64,000 bases of DNA from Akkermansia muciniphila. GTDB taxonomy: Bacteria; Verrucomicrobiota; Verrucomicrobiia; Verrucomicrobiales; Akkermansiaceae. Made by a program: the position numbers and the translations under genes. Below, piece after piece: positions 24,912-32,599 of this stretch; position 1 is the first letter of the stretch, and every line of letters begins with the position of its first letter. The notes beneath the pieces are model-generated. The model was not told the DNA's origin and made no database searches. It was given only the letters and a program-made list of their open reading frames with translations. Location of the stretch: assembly GCA_947624785.1 (NCBI GenBank), contig CANQLV010000003.1, positions 186,001 to 250,000 of the forward strand, in the 5' to 3' direction.

Positions 24912-24949
24912 CTATACGAGATTCCAGGGGCTATACGAGATTCCAAGGG
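24912..24949. repeat. Tandem 19-bp repeat forming a convergent terminator
   Basis: CTATACGAGATTCCA occurs at 24912-24926 and 24931-24945, each followed by GGGG or AGGG (period 19), ending CTATTT. Together with AATAGCCC at 24905-24912 the sequence can fold into alternative hairpins. It lies exactly between the converging regulator and DnaC-type genes. Confidence 0.65.
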
Positions 24950-25663
24950 CTATTTCCTGGGATGGTAGTTGATCTCGCGGTAGGACTGCCAATCACACGT
25001 GATGATGGTGCCGCATAGATGGATGCGGGAAACAACGGCAGGGCCTAAATGATCTTCCAGGGCGGCGGGGCTGTAGTTGGCAATGATGATCGTCGGCTTG
25101 CCGTTCTGGTGCCGGTAGTCAATCAGGCGTTCCAGGGCCGGGCCCGTGAAGTCCGTGTCCTTAACCTCGTGATACTCGTCCAGGACAAGCAGGTAAGGCG
25201 CCTTGTAGCGGGCCATGACGGAGGATTCCGAGCCACCGCCGTTGAACGTCTCCCGCAAGGCCATGGTGTAGTCATACGCCTTGGAGTAGAGGACGCGCTT
25301 CTTGCGTCGGTACATGATGCGGGCAAGAAACGTGCTTAAAACCGTTTTCCCGGTGCCGTAGCGTCCGTTAAGTACAATGATGCTTCCAGGAGTCAAAACA
25401 AGGCGGTAGGCCTCACGGAGGGCCTTCTTCCATGGTTCCCCGGTCACTTCGTCGAGGCAATCAAGAGCGCGGCGGGGAAAGCCGCGGTCAATCAGGCCCA
25501 GGCGTTCGTGTGTCGCCCGGCGTTCTTCCTCCCGCTGCTTTTCGGCAGCGAGTGCTTCCGCTTCCAGTTCTTCAATGCTTCTTCCGTCATCCGCGGCAAG
25601 CGTCTCCATGGTGGAAATCAGGTTTTCAATGTCGGAGATTTTCAGGGCTTTCCGAGCGTCCAT
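24950..25663 (-). CDS. DnaC-type helicase loader / AAA+ replication protein
   Basis: 237 aa from ATG 25663 (MDARKALKISDIENLIS), 7 nt after the upstream stop; a longer frame upstream overlaps that gene and is not needed. Walker A SIIVLNGRYGTGKTVLS, Walker B APYLLVLDEYHEV, sensor TIIIANYSPAAL, as in DnaC/IstB-type loaders. Works with the adjacent initiator protein to load host DnaB at the phage origin. Confidence 0.85.
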   Translation of the reverse strand: MDARKALKISDIENLISTMETLAADDGRSIEELEAEALAAEKQREEERRATHERLGLIDRGFPRRALDCLDEVTGEPWKKALREAYRLVLTPGSIIVLNGRYGTGKTVLSTFLARIMYRRKKRVLYSKAYDYTMALRETFNGGGSESSVMARYKAPYLLVLDEYHEVKDTDFTGPALERLIDYRHQNGKPTIIIANYSPAALEDHLGPAVVSRIHLCGTIITCDWQSYREINYHPRK

Positions 25664-25670
25664 AGTGTTT

Positions 25671-26426
25671 TCAGTCTTTCCAGAGTTCATCTCTTCGTGA
25701 GGGTTTAGGTGTTGATTTTGGTGTAGTTCCAGCGGCATTGGCGGGCTTTAAGCCAGCTTCGGCCGCATTGTTCCGGGCCCAGGTGGCGGCGTATTGGCGG
25801 GCCAGAGGCCGCCAGTCTGTCAGGGGGACGCCGTGCTTGTTTTTCCAGCCAACGGCGGATTGCTCGTTGAAAAACCGCTCCGCGCACCGGGTAAGCTCGT
25901 CTCCGAGCGGGTGCAATGCTTGAGCGGCCATGAAGCGATCAATTTCGGACACGTCCCGCGGAAATTGGCAGACTTCGCGCCCGGTTGTAGTTGTAGTAGT
26001 ATTATTATCTTCTCTTCTCTTCTCTGGTAACGGTTTTTGTAACGGTTCGGGCGTTACATCTGTAACGGTTTCATCGTTACGCCCTTTTCGGTGATTCGCA
26101 ACTCGGCGGTTCGTATTGGCCCTATTCTTAGCGGTTTGGCCGTTGTGGCGGTCAAAATTAGGGATCGAAAGGAGGCCATTGCGTCCATTCAACCAGCCGA
26201 CTTTGACAAGCCCAACAGCGAAGCCGGGGCAGAATACAAGACGATCGAGAAACGAATTTGTAACGGTGATAGCGTTACCAGAGACGGATTGTTGATCCGC
26301 CCAAATCCAGAGGCGAAGAAGCTTGCCGACCACGGCATCTTGATCAATGCCGAGCATGTCGGCCAACTTCACCACTTCCGGCTTGTCGGGCGTCGTGTGT
26401 TCAACTTTTATCCAGTCTCCAGCCAT
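25671..26426 (-). CDS. Phage replication initiator-like protein
   Basis: 252 aa. N-terminal winged-helix-like domain (GDWIKVEHTTPDKPEVVKLA, LLRLWIWADQQSVSG), a linker of Thr/Pro/Gln with a run of six Thr (NNTTTTTTGREV), then a C-terminal helical domain. Typical of phage DnaT/GpO-like initiators that act with a DnaC loader. ATG at 26426 after overlapping the methyltransferase stop by a few bases; an origin may lie within the low-complexity linker. Confidence 0.65.
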   Translation of the reverse strand: MAGDWIKVEHTTPDKPEVVKLADMLGIDQDAVVGKLLRLWIWADQQSVSGNAITVTNSFLDRLVFCPGFAVGLVKVGWLNGRNGLLSIPNFDRHNGQTAKNRANTNRRVANHRKGRNDETVTDVTPEPLQKPLPEKRREDNNTTTTTTGREVCQFPRDVSEIDRFMAAQALHPLGDELTRCAERFFNEQSAVGWKNKHGVPLTDWRPLARQYAATWARNNAAEAGLKPANAAGTTPKSTPKPSRRDELWKD

Positions 26427-26428
26427 AA

Positions 26429-27208
26429 TCAAAAAAGCGTCAGTTGGGGGTTGTAGTTAATCAATCTTCCGAGCAAAACCCGGAATGCAGTTGCCGCCAC
26501 TGACGGAACTTGTCCGTTGCCAAGGGATATAAGCTCGTCCACTTCTGCGGCCACCCCATCAGCAGGGCGACGAAAGACGCTGACACGCACATCCCCCTGA
26601 CTCGCTTCCCACCGCTCCTGACATAGAGATATGCCAGGTAGTCTTCCAGGTTGCATTTGTGGTTGCCCTGTTCCGCGCGGCTCCAGGCTATTCCATGCGT
26701 CCCGATGCAGGCCCGCGGTGTGGGCAAGAATCCATAATCTGGCACGGTGATGGGGTAGTCCAACGGCGTCAGCTCCCAGCACACACCACGCAGCATCATA
26801 CCCGATGCGGGCAAGGTCACCGAGGACTCTGGCAAGTCCTCTTCCCACAAGCAACGGTGAGTTTTCCAGGAATGCGTAGAGAGGTCGTACTTCATTGATA
26901 ATTCGGTGCATTTCCCGCCAGAGGCCGGACCGTTCACCATCAATGCCGGCACCTTTTCCTGCGGCGCTGATGTCCTGGCACGGGAAGCCTCCAGATACCA
27001 CGTCAACAATGCCACGCCATGGTCGTCCGTCAAAGGTGCGTACGTCATCCCAAACCGGGAAAGGCGGGAGTAGTCCGTCATTCTGCCTGGCGAGCAGTAC
27101 GCTTGCGGGGTAGGGTTCAAGCTCGACGGCGCAAACGGTGCGGATTCCGAGCAATTCGCTTCCAAGTATGCCTCCACCAGCACCCGCGAAAAGATGTAGC
27201 TCATTCAT
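26429..27208 (-). CDS. Phage C5-cytosine DNA methyltransferase
   Basis: 259 aa. Motif I LFAGAGGGILGSELLG, motif IV GGFPCQDIS with catalytic Cys, motif VI ENSPLLVGRG, motif VIII GLPHHRARLWILA and motif X LGNGQVPSVAATAF are all present, with a very short recognition region. Probably protects phage DNA from host restriction, such as the type II locus at 1-2103. Unusually, nearly the entire gene overlaps a second same-strand frame (26461-27204). Confidence 0.9.
   Translation of the reverse strand: MNELHLFAGAGGGILGSELLGIRTVCAVELEPYPASVLLARQNDGLLPPFPVWDDVRTFDGRPWRGIVDVVSGGFPCQDISAAGKGAGIDGERSGLWREMHRIINEVRPLYAFLENSPLLVGRGLARVLGDLARIGYDAAWCVLGADAVGLPHHRARLWILAHTAGLHRDAWNSLEPRGTGQPQMQPGRLPGISLCQERWEASQGDVRVSVFRRPADGVAAEVDELISLGNGQVPSVAATAFRVLLGRLINYNPQLTLF
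26461..27204 (-). CDS. Overlapping gene inside the methyltransferase gene
   Basis: 247 aa in the frame shifted relative to the methyltransferase; the two ATGs are 4 nt apart (ATGAATG at 27208-27202). The product has coherent composition and a distinctive end (MGWPQKWTSLYPLATDKFRQ) that I recall as a recurring pattern in phage proteins found with C5 methyltransferases; also GVCWELTPLDYPI and NLEDYLAYLYVRSGGKRVRGM. Two long same-strand frames both resembling real protein families suggest a true overlapping gene. The recollection of the family is from memory and needs a search. Confidence 0.5.
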   Translation of the reverse strand: MSYIFSRVLVEAYLEANCSESAPFAPSSLNPTPQAYCSPGRMTDYSRLSRFGMTYAPLTDDHGVALLTWYLEASRARTSAPQEKVPALMVNGPASGGKCTELSMKYDLSTHSWKTHRCLWEEDLPESSVTLPASGMMLRGVCWELTPLDYPITVPDYGFLPTPRACIGTHGIAWSRAEQGNHKCNLEDYLAYLYVRSGGKRVRGMCVSASFVALLMGWPQKWTSLYPLATDKFRQWRQLHSGFCSED

Positions 27209-27467
27209 TTTCCTCCTTTATCGGCTCCCAGTTGTCACTAAACCCCTCATAAGCCTGTGCAAAGGGACAGCGGAAACACTCGCTGCATGGCGTAGCGTAC
27301 GGATGCGTGCCTTCATGGGCACAGTTCTCACAGATTCGCTCTGCTGATGGGATGGTCCACGCCCTGCACACGGCTCGCTTCTTCCAAGATTCAGTAATAG
27401 CTTCTTTAAGCATGTACTTATCACAAGCTATTACATTTTGGGCGCTCTCCATCCTTGCCGGACTCAT
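27201..27467 (-). CDS. Cys-rich phage protein (possible C-terminal part of an ASCH gene)
   Basis: 88 aa. Middle VIACDKYMLKEAI looks like the strand that follows the ASCH core encoded just upstream in another frame; the rest carries a Cys cluster (CENCAH...CSECFRCPF). ATG at 27467 lies inside the ASCH frame (47-nt overlap). Either a separate small zinc-binding protein or the tail of a frameshifted ASCH protein. Its stop overlaps the methyltransferase start. Confidence 0.45.
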   Translation of the reverse strand: MSPARMESAQNVIACDKYMLKEAITESWKKRAVCRAWTIPSAERICENCAHEGTHPYATPCSECFRCPFAQAYEGFSDNWEPIKEENE

Positions 27468-27594
27468 AGAGCCACAGCGTGACGTGTTCTCCGCGGGGGA
27501 TGCGCGGCGCGTTTTTACGCAATTCCCACGTTTTTTCTCCGGACAAAATTTGCTCGGACCAAGGCCGCCTGACGGATAAGAGGATGTGTATCAT
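27421..27594 (-). CDS. ASCH-domain fragment, possibly frameshifted
   Basis: 57 aa from ATG 27594, which overlaps the preceding stop (ATGA). MIHILLSVRRPWSEQILSGEKTWELRKNAPR is a good match to the ASCH/PUA-like core (ILSGEKTWELRK), but the domain usually runs >100 residues and here meets TGA after LYESGKDGERPKCNSL. A one-base shift near 27440 would join it to the next frame. Either a real mini-ASCH or a broken gene. Confidence 0.5.
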   Translation of the reverse strand: MIHILLSVRRPWSEQILSGEKTWELRKNAPRIPRGEHVTLWLYESGKDGERPKCNSL

Positions 27595-27842
27595 TGCTGT
27601 CCTCCTTCTATATCAATCAACTTCTTCAGGTATTTAATACGGGCAATCAAGAGGTGCGGATGTTTGCAAAGCGTGTGTTGTTCACGACGGGCCCGCTTTT
27701 TTGTCCGATAGCACGCTGATAAACAGGCATTCAGACCTTTGTGAAACACATACGTGCAAACTTTCCACGGGTGCGTTCCTCCGTCTTTGTTCTTTTCTAT
27801 CGGGCAAACCTGCTGGACGATGATATGAGGGTTCCTTTTCAT
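27591..27842 (-). CDS. Small basic phage protein, unknown
   Basis: 83 aa, basic and Cys/His-containing (ACLSACYRTKKRARREQHTLCKHPH), coupled by 4-nt overlaps to both neighbours. The Cys/His spacing could hold zinc. No recognised family. Confidence 0.45.
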   Translation of the reverse strand: MKRNPHIIVQQVCPIEKNKDGGTHPWKVCTYVFHKGLNACLSACYRTKKRARREQHTLCKHPHLLIARIKYLKKLIDIEGGQQ

Positions 27843-28165
27843 TGTTCCTCCCCTCCCTTCTGTTCAAGCTCCCACGGATATGTATCAATTTTACCGTCAA
27901 CCAAAGTTCGGAATATTAAGTTCCCTTGTTCTTCGCAGAATCTATCATCTGCCGCCGCAAGATCGCCTGTTATCCCATATTCGTTTTCAACAGGATCACC
28001 GCCCCCATTATGAAGCAAATAATCCAATGGTTCACCGTTTTTATCTTCTGTAATAACATGTAGACCATTATTCCAACCAACGATCGGATAAATGCATCCT
28101 GCAACAAAACCTCCTGATGATACTAAGCAAAGGCATTCTCTATATGTTTTCTTAAATCTATTCAT
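27839..28165 (-). CDS. Phage protein, unknown (SH3-like)
   Basis: 108 aa. N-terminal KKTYRECLCLVSSGGFVAGCIYPIVG pattern resembles small SH3-like phage proteins of early regions; second half acidic. Overlaps the next gene by 4 nt and follows the upstream one by 1 nt. Confidence 0.5.
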   Translation of the reverse strand: MNRFKKTYRECLCLVSSGGFVAGCIYPIVGWNNGLHVITEDKNGEPLDYLLHNGGGDPVENEYGITGDLAAADDRFCEEQGNLIFRTLVDGKIDTYPWELEQKGGEEQ

Positions 28166-28166
28166 T

Positions 28167-28622
28167 TTAATTTCCTTTCTTTAATTTAAGTTTTCCGCTT
28201 GGACTAATTGTCCAATCATCAAAAGTGATGGTGCCGGACAGATTGATCACGGGGTAGGCGTCATAGGGACGGCAACCAAACTTGCCTTTATCGTTCTTCA
28301 CCCGTAGCCATGCGCCCCATTTTGCACCGATAACGGTATATCTATGTCCTCTAACTATGACTTGTTGTCCGTACCGGAAGCGGGTGCCGTGAATGGCGTT
28401 GAGGGCGTCAAGATCGACTTGCGCGGCGTGCCTCTCCGCCTTTTCCTTCTCCTGTCTCCTCTTCTCGCGGGCGGCCTCTTCGCGGGCTCTGCGTGCCTCG
28501 TTGGCCTGGTTGACGCGGAAGATCTCCATATACTTGCGCTCGGCTTGTTCCTGCATCTCCTTCCTGCGGAGGTTGTAGGCGATCATGAACTGCCGTTTTC
28601 TCTCTCTTTCTTCGGGGCTCAT
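28167..28622 (-). CDS. Coiled-coil phage protein with C-terminal beta domain
   Basis: 151 aa from ATG 28622, which overlaps the preceding stop by 4 nt (ATGA). Residues 1-75 form a highly charged helix (RREEAAREKRRQEKEKAE-like), residues 80-151 a small beta domain (RYGQQVIVRGHRYTVIGAKWG). Unknown role. Confidence 0.5.
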   Translation of the reverse strand: MSPEERERKRQFMIAYNLRRKEMQEQAERKYMEIFRVNQANEARRAREEAAREKRRQEKEKAERHAAQVDLDALNAIHGTRFRYGQQVIVRGHRYTVIGAKWGAWLRVKNDKGKFGCRPYDAYPVINLSGTITFDDWTISPSGKLKLKKGN

Positions 28623-28966
28623 TGCATCGGTTCTCCTTCCTGGATTACTTCGGTTTCCCACCCCTTTTTTGTCTGCTTGGCAGCGATAAAAACAAAGGGG
28701 AACTTGTCAGCGGCTGTCTTGATTTTCACTCTGGCATCATCTCTCCAAAAGCCTTTTACCTCGTGGAATTCAAGGGTGCCGTCCGGGCGGACAACCATGA
28801 AATCGGGTGTGTATGAGCAGCGGTTCCCCAGGATCAGTTTGACGGCTTCAAACTTGAATTCCCGGATTTCCCCCTGGGATTGGAGATTGGAGAGATGAAA
28901 GCCATAGGCGGCTTCCGTCTTGTTCATCACGCCGGGCCGGTGGATAGCTCTTGCCCTAGTCCTCAT
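28619..28966 (-). CDS. DUF1064-like phage nuclease
   Basis: 115 aa. LILGNRCSYTPDFMV...GTLEFHEVKGFWRDDARVKIK is the D...ExK nuclease core of DUF1064/VRR-like phage endonucleases (possible Holliday-junction or recombination nuclease). Lies next to the RecT and exonuclease genes; ATG overlaps the exonuclease stop by 4 nt. Confidence 0.7.
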   Translation of the reverse strand: MRTRARAIHRPGVMNKTEAAYGFHLSNLQSQGEIREFKFEAVKLILGNRCSYTPDFMVVRPDGTLEFHEVKGFWRDDARVKIKTAADKFPFVFIAAKQTKKGWETEVIQEGEPMQ

Positions 28967-29631
28967 GCTGCCCTCCCTTCTACTACCGGGCGGATCTCCG
29001 GCATGATGCGTGTATAAGCATCAAGGTACTTGGGGCCGAATTCATCCAGAGCCGCCTTGATTTTGTCGGTGTATTCATCCCACTCCACCTTGACCAAAAA
29101 GGGACGGAGGCCGGGGCAGTAGGAGAGAAAATACCACATTTTAAGCCCAGTCACGGCCATAGAGCCATGCACCTGCGGCTTGTACTTGTCCGGCAAAACG
29201 CCATCCAGCAGATACCGGGCATGATGCTTGGAGAGAGGGCACTTGATTTCAAGCCCCGCTTCCACGGCGTTCAGAGTTTCCCCTACCAGGCCGTCCGGGC
29301 TGCACCCGATAGGAGCCTTCTTGCAGCGGATGAAACCAACTTCCAGCACCTTTTTCCCTGTCAAAGTCGCGAAAAGCTCGCGGGCTTCCGGTTCCAGGGC
29401 TTCCCCGCGATCCGTATGAAAGTTTCCTTCAAAGGTGATTTCATCCGGACGGAGGCAGGAGCAGCACAATTCGATAATCAAGTCCTCCTGCTGGGCTGAC
29501 GGCTTCCCGGTTTTGGGAGTAATCAGTCGGTCAAAATTGCTGGCGGTCAGGTGCCCGGAACGTAATTTAAACCATAGGTCGCTCCGTTGTGGAACGTCCT
29601 CGTAAATAACTATATTTTCAAGGTTTAACAT
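28963..29631 (-). CDS. YqaJ-family phage exonuclease
   Basis: 222 aa from ATG 29631 (MLNLENIVIYEDVPQRSDLW), 4 nt after recT. RSDLWFKLRSGHLTASNF, GIDRGEALEPEARE-type motif (FHTDRGEALEPEAR), SPDGLVGE and LEIKCPLSKHHA are the catalytic pattern of YqaJ/lambda-exonuclease enzymes. Resects DNA ends for RecT-mediated annealing. Confidence 0.88.
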   Translation of the reverse strand: MLNLENIVIYEDVPQRSDLWFKLRSGHLTASNFDRLITPKTGKPSAQQEDLIIELCCSCLRPDEITFEGNFHTDRGEALEPEARELFATLTGKKVLEVGFIRCKKAPIGCSPDGLVGETLNAVEAGLEIKCPLSKHHARYLLDGVLPDKYKPQVHGSMAVTGLKMWYFLSYCPGLRPFLVKVEWDEYTDKIKAALDEFGPKYLDAYTRIMPEIRPVVEGRAA

Positions 29632-29635
29632 AACT

Positions 29636-30568
29636 TTAGTAGTCCTCTCTATTGGCTGGCACATACTCACGTTCCTGCTCCTTCAGACTTCCAAAAAAAT
29701 CATCGGTATCATCATTTGGAGGCGGTAATGCCTCCGATGCCGGAGGCTGTTTTTCCTCCGGTTTTGGCGGATTAAAGGGGTCTATTTCCTCGTTTTCATC
29801 CTTGGACGGGGTTACATTCCGCATTTCGCTTCCAAATTCCTGCTCGTCGGCGACGTTCATGGCCTGCTGGATACGCAAGGGCAAATCCCATTGCTTGGAG
29901 GCTCGTTTGATGACCGTTTTCAGGCCCATCTGATCAAAATCGGTTTTCCAAGGCCCTACTATTTCCCCCTTCTTGTTCCGGGAGTTGGTGCGGCTCATGA
30001 TTTCCTCCACGGCGTGCAGGCTCATGCGTTCTCCGTGCAAGTAGAGATCCTTGTCTGTCCAGGTGCAGTAAAATCCCCTGATGGATGCCTCGCTGTCATC
30101 CCATTCCGGGATATGTCCCATCGTGAATTTCCCGTTATGCAGCCGCCATGAAAACGGCTCCCCCTCCCGGACGATGCCAATGTTGAGGTTGGTGACGCCA
30201 TTGGAGCGGGCCATACGCATCAGGCCGCGGGCGGAGGGGACAGCAACGCAGGTCAACACAGACTGACCGCTTGCCTTATCATTGCTCCAAAAAGGAACAA
30301 GATAGCCGTGGATGCCGTCAGGCTCACACCGCATCATCAGCAGATTTTTCAGGGCGGTAATCAGCGTCACCGGGGCGCAACGTTGAAGGAGTGGGGTTTT
30401 CTGGCAGCAGTGCCAGAAGATGCTGATACAGCGTTCCGGCGTCATCATGCCCTCTACAAGCTGGGTAATGTTTCTCTTCACGTCCTCCGACATCACAATT
30501 TCATAGAGTGTCTTTTTCGGGACTGGTGCCTGGGGCAAATCTAGTTTATCTGTACTTTCGTTACTCAT
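29636..30568 (-). CDS. recT: RecT single-strand annealing protein
   Basis: 310 aa. Core pattern RCISIFWHCCQKTPLLQRCAP, GYLVPFWSNDKASGQSVLTC, RGLMRMARSNGVTNLN and the C-terminal acidic tail (NDDTDDFFGSLKEQE) fit RecT/Bet annealing proteins. Immediately upstream of the exonuclease, forming the usual recombination pair. Confidence 0.88.
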   Translation of the reverse strand: MSNESTDKLDLPQAPVPKKTLYEIVMSEDVKRNITQLVEGMMTPERCISIFWHCCQKTPLLQRCAPVTLITALKNLLMMRCEPDGIHGYLVPFWSNDKASGQSVLTCVAVPSARGLMRMARSNGVTNLNIGIVREGEPFSWRLHNGKFTMGHIPEWDDSEASIRGFYCTWTDKDLYLHGERMSLHAVEEIMSRTNSRNKKGEIVGPWKTDFDQMGLKTVIKRASKQWDLPLRIQQAMNVADEQEFGSEMRNVTPSKDENEEIDPFNPPKPEEKQPPASEALPPPNDDTDDFFGSLKEQEREYVPANREDY

Positions 30569-30632
30569 AATCTTTGCATGGTTCGGGGTAACAGGCCGGG
30601 TTCAGTTGCCGCTGACCCCGGCCAACTGCCTT

Positions 30633-31241
30633 TTAGGCATTCAAGGATTCACGATGTTTGCGCTTCAGCTCGTCGCAAAGCTCCTGCGCTTTCCTCCGGG
30701 CTTCTGTCTTGCTGTAGGGAGATGTGCGACAAGCGTCTGATTTCCACCATATAGTATGTATATAGGAGTCACCTCTCGTGACCCGGAAACTATAATACGC
30801 CTCTTTGACCTCATAAGGCTGTTCTGCCTCAATTTCCTCAATGGGCTTGACAAGTTCTATACAGGCGACGGAGAGGTGAAGGATACCATCCAATAAAACA
30901 CCGTACGGAAGTTCAACATCTCCCCCGGAATCCTCGTCTCTACAAAGTGTCACTTGGATTCCCATTGCGTTATTTTTGGAAAACATCGCGATACCTCCGC
31001 CCCCGAAAAGCCTCCCGTGAAATCCAGTGATTCGGACTAAATCCCCCTTGCGGTATTTCCGCGCCGGGTCATATTTCGGCTGGGCGGCCTTGAGAGCAGA
31101 AGGTTCAAAAAAGTCATATGCCGTTTTGTCGTCATCATGGTGGATAGTGACTTTGATAGGGAGAAAACTATATCCGTCATCTTCCTTGATCGTTCCCCGG
31201 ATGATGACTTCGGTTCCGGGCTTACATTCGTTTCTTTGCAT
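30633..31241 (-). CDS. Phage protein with SH3-like segment, unknown
   Basis: 202 aa. Two beta-rich segments (GTEVIIRGTIKEDDGYSFLP; YRKGDLVRITGFHGRLFGGGG) look SH3- or KOW-like, then a C-terminal helix (SKTEARRKAQELCDELKRKH). Upstream of recT in the early operon. No family recognised. Confidence 0.5.
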   Translation of the reverse strand: MQRNECKPGTEVIIRGTIKEDDGYSFLPIKVTIHHDDDKTAYDFFEPSALKAAQPKYDPARKYRKGDLVRITGFHGRLFGGGGIAMFSKNNAMGIQVTLCRDEDSGGDVELPYGVLLDGILHLSVACIELVKPIEEIEAEQPYEVKEAYYSFRVTRGDSYIHTIWWKSDACRTSPYSKTEARRKAQELCDELKRKHRESLNA

Positions 31242-31262
31242 GGTGTTTTTGTTCTATGGGAT

Positions 31263-31646
31263 TTAACTAAAAAGGGTTTTAAGCAGGAGGAAAATTAAGA
31301 ATAAAAATCCCCCTCCTGCAGTAATTACTCCGCACCACAAAATCAGGTAAGCGAGGATGTTGGAGAGCCAGCCTTTTGACTGTGCGGCCTGGGTGTAGTT
31401 CCAGCAGCGTTCCGCTTCGTCCGGAATGCCGTTGAGACGCTCATAGGCGCACAGGCGGCACAGATAGCGGGTGCAGAAGACGCCGCCCTGATGGTCCCCT
31501 ACCAGCGACATCCATGAAGACGAGGCTTTCAGCGGTTCGGCGCACATGTAGCAGCGCGCCGTTTTGGCGGGGTGCGGGTTGTTGGTGAGTGTTTCCACCA
31601 TGCCCTTGTAAGGGCCCCGGTTGATGATGTGTTGATGTGTGGTCAT
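31263..31646 (-). CDS. Zinc-ribbon membrane protein
   Basis: 127 aa. CYMCAEPLKA...CRLCAYERL is a CxxC...CxxC ribbon (residues ~32-70); the C-terminus is hydrophobic (LAYLILWCGVITAGGGFLFLIFLLLKTL), one or two membrane passes. ATG overlaps the upstream stop by one base. Unknown role. Confidence 0.5.
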   Translation of the reverse strand: MTTHQHIINRGPYKGMVETLTNNPHPAKTARCYMCAEPLKASSSWMSLVGDHQGGVFCTRYLCRLCAYERLNGIPDEAERCWNYTQAAQSKGWLSNILAYLILWCGVITAGGGFLFLIFLLLKTLFS

Positions 31647-31984
31647 TATTTTGATTGGCTGGAGAGAAAATCTCTGACTTCGCGCATGTTGAAGCGCGCT
31701 TCACCCTTCCTTCCTCGTTGACTGTTCATAGGTGTCATCTTGGTAATTTTCCCAAGCCTCACCCCTTCCACCAAATAAGGAGTAATGCCGCTGACAGAGT
31801 AATGGAACCGTTCGGCGCAGTCTTTCGCGCTTCCGAATTCATCCACCGGAACAAAATTATTCATTCCGACGCTCGCTGCCTCCGCAGAGGGAGGAATGGG
31901 AGTGGTCGCCAATTCCCTCAGCACTCCGGACAGCACTTCCAAGGCATCCGCAAGGCTGGCTATCGTTTTTCCGTTCCCGTTCAT
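31646..31984 (-). CDS. Excisionase/AlpA-like DNA-binding protein
   Basis: 112 aa from ATG 31984 (MNGNGKTIASLADALEVL). C-terminal half has a MerR/Xis-like winged helix: SAKDCAERFHYSVSGITPYLVEG then a basic wing (NSQRGRKGEARFNMREVRDFL). Could be the excisionase matching the tyrosine integrase or an early regulator. Excisionase role is inferred. Confidence 0.5.
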   Translation of the reverse strand: MNGNGKTIASLADALEVLSGVLRELATTPIPPSAEAASVGMNNFVPVDEFGSAKDCAERFHYSVSGITPYLVEGVRLGKITKMTPMNSQRGRKGEARFNMREVRDFLSSQSK

Positions 31985-31992
31985 GGCTTTCG

Positions 31993-32181
31993 TCAAAATT
32001 CGTCGTTGTGTCCGTCAGGATTGTCCGTCGTGGCGTGATCGCGTTCATACTGCACCAAGGCGTTTTCGAGGTCTGCCGCTGCGGTTTCATGCTCGTTCAT
32101 GAGCCGTTCAGCTTCTGCGTGGCTCACGGCCACGTCGTCCACCCGGATGCACCGGTCTTCGTCGTCGTATTCGATGATCAT
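31993..32181 (-). CDS. Small acidic phage protein
   Basis: 62 aa, 8 nt before the next gene. Acidic, beta start (MIIEYDDEDRCIRVDDVAVSH) then a helix (AEAERLMNEHETAAADLENALVQY). No motif. Confidence 0.45.
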   Translation of the reverse strand: MIIEYDDEDRCIRVDDVAVSHAEAERLMNEHETAAADLENALVQYERDHATTDNPDGHNDEF

Positions 32182-32202
32182 TTGCTTGGCCTGTTGACGG
32201 GT

Positions 32203-32424
32203 TCAGTTTTCTTTAAAAGGTGGTTCACCACCTACGGGTAAAAAAACTCGATTCTTCCTAATGCGCTTTTTCGCAGGTGGTTCACCACCTGCAAGCAAAA
32301 AAACTACTTGTCCGGAAATAGACCTTTGTTCTTTCCGTGCGATCAGTTTTATCTGCTCAAATAAGTCAATAGGGAGATTAATTGTTATTTGTTTTTTCTC
32401 GTATTTCTCTAGCGATGTTTTCAT
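32203..32424 (-). CDS. Second ribbon-helix-helix protein
   Basis: 73 aa. KKQITINLPIDLFEQIKLIARKEQRSISGQV is an Arc/MetJ-type ribbon-helix-helix. Overlaps the end of the first RHH gene by 47 nt in another frame. Its C-terminus encodes two GGEPP repeats from palindromic DNA (GGTGGTTCACCACC), which may also be operator-like. Probably a co-regulator with the first RHH protein. Confidence 0.6.
   Translation of the reverse strand: MKTSLEKYEKKQITINLPIDLFEQIKLIARKEQRSISGQVVFLLAGGEPPAKKRIRKNRVFLPVGGEPPFKEN
32218..32292. repeat. Two palindromes within the RHH2 gene
   Basis: AGGTGGTTCACCACCT at 32218-32233 and GCAGGTGGTTCACCACCTGC at 32273-32292. Both share the GGTGGTT.ACCACC core with the operator at 32609-32622 but lie inside coding sequence. 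They may be binding sites of the RHH proteins or attenuator hairpins at the gene's 3' end. Confidence 0.7.
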
Positions 32425-32593
32425 AATCTTCGGGGGTAAGAGTAACGTTTTGGGTTTGCTGAACTAAATAAGCGGTAATGATTTCCGTCATAGTCATATT
32501 TAGCTCTTTTGCTCTCTTTTGAAATTTGCGGAAGAGAACGATCGGAATCCATACCGAAATCTGTTTTTTGTCTATCTTCCGTTGGCTTGGCAT
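32378..32593 (-). CDS. Ribbon-helix-helix repressor, first early gene
   Basis: 71 aa from ATG 32593 (MPSQRKIDKKQISVWIPIVLF). IDKKQISVWIPIVLFRKFQKRAKELNMTMTEIITAYLV is an Arc/CopG-like ribbon-helix-helix. A longer frame reaches to 32809 but the promoter at 32600-32628 places the transcription start right at this ATG, so the short form is chosen. Probably autoregulated through the palindrome in its own promoter. Confidence 0.65.
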   Translation of the reverse strand: MPSQRKIDKKQISVWIPIVLFRKFQKRAKELNMTMTEIITAYLVQQTQNVTLTPEDYENIAREIREKTNNN

Positions 32594-32599
32594 GGGGTC

